NCBI GenBank assembly: GCA_023053685.1
Contig: JALIGW010000005.1
Location: 35,154,480-35,218,479 of the forward strand
From: Diadophis punctatus similis
Taxonomy: Eukaryota > Chordata > Lepidosauria > Squamata > Dipsadidae
DNA length: 64,000 nucleotides
Direction: 5' to 3'
Part shown: one piece after another, positions 60,646 to 64,000 of the stretch
How positions within the stretch are numbered: position 1 is the stretch's first letter
How the letters are laid out: every line of letters begins with the position of its first letter
Made by a program: the position numbers and the translations under genes
The notes under the pieces: model-generated
Seen by the model: only the letters and a program-made list of their open reading frames with translations
Database searches by the model: none
What the model was told of the DNA's origin: nothing

Positions 60646-63038
60646 ATGTGTATTTGAGAGATGGTATGTTGACCTCTTCCTTGAAAGAAGACATGCTGGA
60701 CATCACTGAAAGATAACTGAAAGGAGGTAATAATGCCAAAAGAAAGTGTTTGTCTTTTATCACTGTAACAAAATAGGCTCAGTAATCAGCTCTTTCTAAT
60801 GTTCAGGATAAGTTTTCCTCCAAGATTAAAGTTGAGTTTTCCTCCACCTGTTCTGGTTATCCTGTCCACAGCTGGTGCATATACAAAAAAAACAAACCCC
60901 TGCACAATCTAAAGTGGGAAAAGATGCTCAGGAGTGATTGTTTGAGCAGCCTATGTCATTCTTACATTTCTCAGGATGACTGGACACCACTTGTGACCAC
61001 CTGTTTTACAAGCTGGGAAGTCTTCCCAGAGTCCCTTGGAATTCATGTGAGCCATTCTAAGGAGTCTGCTGAAGAATGGAGTAATTTCTGCAACTATAAA
61101 GATCAGTAGGAAACAGCTTGATTATCGCACAAGAATAAATGGACAATTTGTCAGCTTCAGCAGAGCTAATGTCCTCCTGCTGTGTAGGAAAAAGACAAAT
61201 AATGCCCCATCAATTCAGATGAGAAAATGGGTAATGGCAGAGCACTGGTTGGTTCCTGCTTTTCATAGCCTCCACTATGCTGGTCAGCTGATAGGAGGGT
61301 AGGATTCAGCGAAGCCAGCTTTAGTAAAAACAGACTAGGAGCAGCATGGAAACATTGCAAGGCTGTGCGTATGTCAAAACAGCTGAACTCATATTTCTGA
61401 ACTCAATTGCTATTCATTATTACCACTGTTTCAATCATTCCATGCCAAGCTAACAAAATCACATCAAATTACTCCATAATAAACTAACAGCCAAGGCTAT
61501 GTAGCTGAGTTCACACATTGAACAATTCCAAAAATCTGGTTTATTTGTTTCGGATAAATACGCTGAGGTAATCCAGCCTGTGGATAAATATGGTCTCTGG
61601 TTTAAGATAGTGAGACCTCTAGCCTCAGTTAGCTCACAATGACAATGAAAAAAGGTGAATGTATTTCCAACAGCTACATTTCTGAAATGTTACAAACACT
61701 GAACAGTAAAGAATCACCATGACTGAATGTTTAAATAGGATGGTATTTTTGGTCCCCTTGTTCTTGATATGAATTTTGTTTTCTTGGGAACAGAAGAAAT
61801 TAGCTCATTCCAAAACAAAGTTAGAAGGCAAATATGTATATCTTATTTGTATAGGGAAATGAGTCACACAGTTTGATTTATAGCAACTAAATTTAATGCA
61901 TTTCAGTATTCATTCCTCAGGATGTGTGATATATAGTATCAGTGATTGCTCAGAACATTTCCTCTGTTTAAATTTTTAGAAAATTGGGCAAACTGGCAGA
62001 GTAACATCAGAACAATAGGGGTTAAGATTTTAAAAACCAAAGTTAAATATTATAAAATATACACTGTCCATATTTTCACAGAAAAATTAAACAAATAAAA
62101 ACATAATTTCAACATGGTTTTTAATTATTTTCTTTCGAGTATTCCTACGGTATGTATGGTTATCATTATGAAGCACTCATCTGACATTTACTGTTGTATA
62201 TTCCTCTACCCGATTAGCATTTTGTGCTCTAGCAGTTGAAATGTCAAAAGCTGTTCTAAAAAAGGGATTTATTCCTGGGATCAAGATGGCAATACCATCA
62301 ATATGGACTAAATGAAGCAAAAACTGATGGCAATAGGATTTTAAAACGTCCAGTTTGATCTGCACATCTAGACAAACTCTTTGATTTTTTACAATGGTAG
62401 TATGCAGTATTTTAATACTATGAAAGCTGTATATAATATGAAATGGAAATTGTCACTGAACTTAATAAAATATATGAAGATTACCATTTTCTACATATAC
62501 TAATTGTTCTTCACTTATTAGATAAATCCTTTCGATCTTGGCCTAAAAATGGTTGCAAGAACTGAAATATTATAGCCAAAATACATTAGTTATCCTAAAA
62601 GTAAATTCCACTGTATATTGTAGCTGGGTTGATACATTGTGCCATAACATGATTTACTGAATTATGATTTATTGAATAAATCACACATAGCTGGGTTTAC
62701 ACATTAAACGAAGTGGTAAGCCATGATTTACAAATGATAATGACAATAGATTCATGATGGCAAAAATGAATTGAACTGTAGCATGACATGTGGACAAGTG
62801 TGAGAAGTATGACTGCTTAGTCTCCAAATGGGAAATGGTTCCATCTTTCTGACTCCTACAATCTTGTAAACAAATGGGATTTTTCATGTAGGAAAACACC
62901 TCGGATTTAACAATTATCAAAATGAAAGACAAAGGAAGCAGTGGAACAGAAGAGAAAGAACTGGGAAAAAATAAGCGTAAATAGAAATAGAATAACTATG
63001 GCAAAAGAAACCAAAGATAGTATCAATAGTAAAAGGCA
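60646..63038. other. AT-rich sequence, no gene seen
   Basis: Two short stretches (61499-61545 and 62623-62725) share a tagctgggttcacaca-like motif and may be decayed MITE ends. Nothing coding. Confidence 0.4.
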
Positions 63039-63040
63039 CT

Positions 63041-64000
63041 CTGACTTCCGGTTTGGCGTTCGGCTTCGTCGGCGCTCCTTTTCAGGGCGCCTTTCCGACT
63101 CCCTGCCAAGCCGCCAGAACAGCTGTCTGGCGGCTTGGAATCTCTCTGCCCCAGACATAGGGGAGAGAGGAGAGCGTGGCAGGTGGGGTAGAGCCCCCCT
63201 AGCGCCCTAGGAGCCATCCAGGGGCGTGAAGGGAAGGCTCCCCAGGTAGCCTGCCCCTAGCTCCGGGAGCCTGGAAACCTCCGCTTTTTGCGGAGCAAGA
63301 TGCCGAAGCCACCGCTGCTTCTAGAAGAAGATTCATAAAACTTTTTTGTGAATGAAGCAGACAGAGAGAACCAGGGGCTTTGCTGGGCAAGTATGGATTT
63401 TTTTCCCTTCTTTTTCAACCCTCGGCTAACTTTCACTTTGAAAAAGAAACAAAGTAACATTTAACATGCAACAATATGGCGTTTGAGGGAGGAGAAGTGA
63501 AAGTGATTTCCGTTTTGCTTGTGGTTTTTTTTTCTTATGGAAACTCTTTGTTCTGAAGACTGGCTGTCCTTCTTATATTTTCTGATAACTGATAATTTAA
63601 AAAAATAATAATAAGGATTATTCGCCTTTGAAAGTGGAAAGTATTTTTTTTAGAGATCTGGCTTTTTAAGGCGTTTTGAAGAAGTTGGGAAGAGAAGTGA
63701 TGATTTTTGCTTTGTTTGTTTGTGGCTCTCTTTCTTATGGAAAATTACAACTTTGAAAACTGATTTTTTTTTCTCTGTCTCCTGATTTTGGAAAGTAAAA
63801 AACTCCTTGTCTCTCACACTGGAAAGAATTCTATTTAGAGCTATGGCTTTTCTTTATACTTCTTTGGAAATATAAAAATGGTTTCAAGCTTGGAAAGATT
63901 GGTTGTTTTTTTTCCTTCTGGCTTTTTCTCTTGTGGAAATTTTGAAAACTGACTTTTACTCTTTGTTCTGTGACTTTGGACTATAACAGCAACTGATAAT
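63041..64000 (+). mobile_element. L1 LINE 5' UTR (element runs off the window)
   Basis: A sharp change from AT-rich DNA to a CpG-rich block begins ctgacttccggtttggcgtt and lasts to about 63320. Then comes agatgccgaagccaccgctg and a long T/G-rich leader with repeated cttatggaaa and gaaaactga phrases, ending tataacagcaactgataat at the window edge. This arrangement is what I recognise as the 5' UTR and internal promoter of squamate L1 elements. ORF1 would start beyond 64000. A retained 5' end implies a possibly full-length copy. The CpG-rich part would be the internal polymerase II promoter. No ORF is contained in this window. Confidence 0.65.

Noticed and set aside
61499..62725. Pair of MITE ends (tagctgggttcacaca-like)
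   Set aside because: Similarity is short and neither a full inverted repeat nor a target duplication could be defined.

Overview
The window looks like squamate reptile DNA, most likely from a snake. The evidence is the mix of repeats: CR1-L3 ('Snake1'-type) LINE 3' ends, tRNA-derived SINEs of the Sauria type, L1, Penelope-like and several snake-type hAT elements, plus many long microsatellites, including GATA/GACA tracts like snake Bkm DNA. The background is AT-rich, non-coding, and intronic or intergenic in character. I found no convincing host protein-coding exon, no RNA gene and no CRISPR array. Every open frame with recognisable protein similarity belongs to a transposable element.

Layout. 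0-6 kb: a TA-flanked inverted-repeat element, a GATA/GGAT tract, a 0.6-kb hAT element, a 5'-inverted Penelope-like element and a 0.69-kb hAT element with internal palindromes. 6-12 kb: mostly unique AT-rich DNA with a SINE and old CR1-L3 pieces. 12-22 kb: microsatellites, three hAT elements with exact 8-bp target duplications, a second SINE and old LINE fragments. 22-31 kb: an old L1-like endonuclease fragment, a CR1-L3 copy with a second copy nested in it, a palindromic hAT MITE and a CR1-L3 copy with a readable C-terminus. 31-41 kb: a 0.76-kb hAT element, an old L1 fragment, two palindromic MITEs inside other retroelements and CR1 ends. 41-56 kb: largely unique, with GATA/GACA and GA tracts, a deleted hAT copy, a promoter-like stretch and a Tc1/mariner-type element. 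56-64 kb: a CR1 end, two CR1-L3 copies (one with an intact C-terminal frame of about 200 codons), a Penelope-like tail and, at the right edge, the GC-rich 5' UTR of an L1 element that runs off the window.

The sequence records transposition history rather than a set of cooperating genes. The strongest evidence is structural. Nine insertions have terminal repeats and exact 8-bp duplications, and a tenth has an imperfect one. Two insertions have TA duplications. Several elements are nested in others, and the CR1-L3 3' end forms a hairpin whose closing base pair has changed in a compensated way between copies. Family names come from recognition of sequence features and were not checked against a repeat library.
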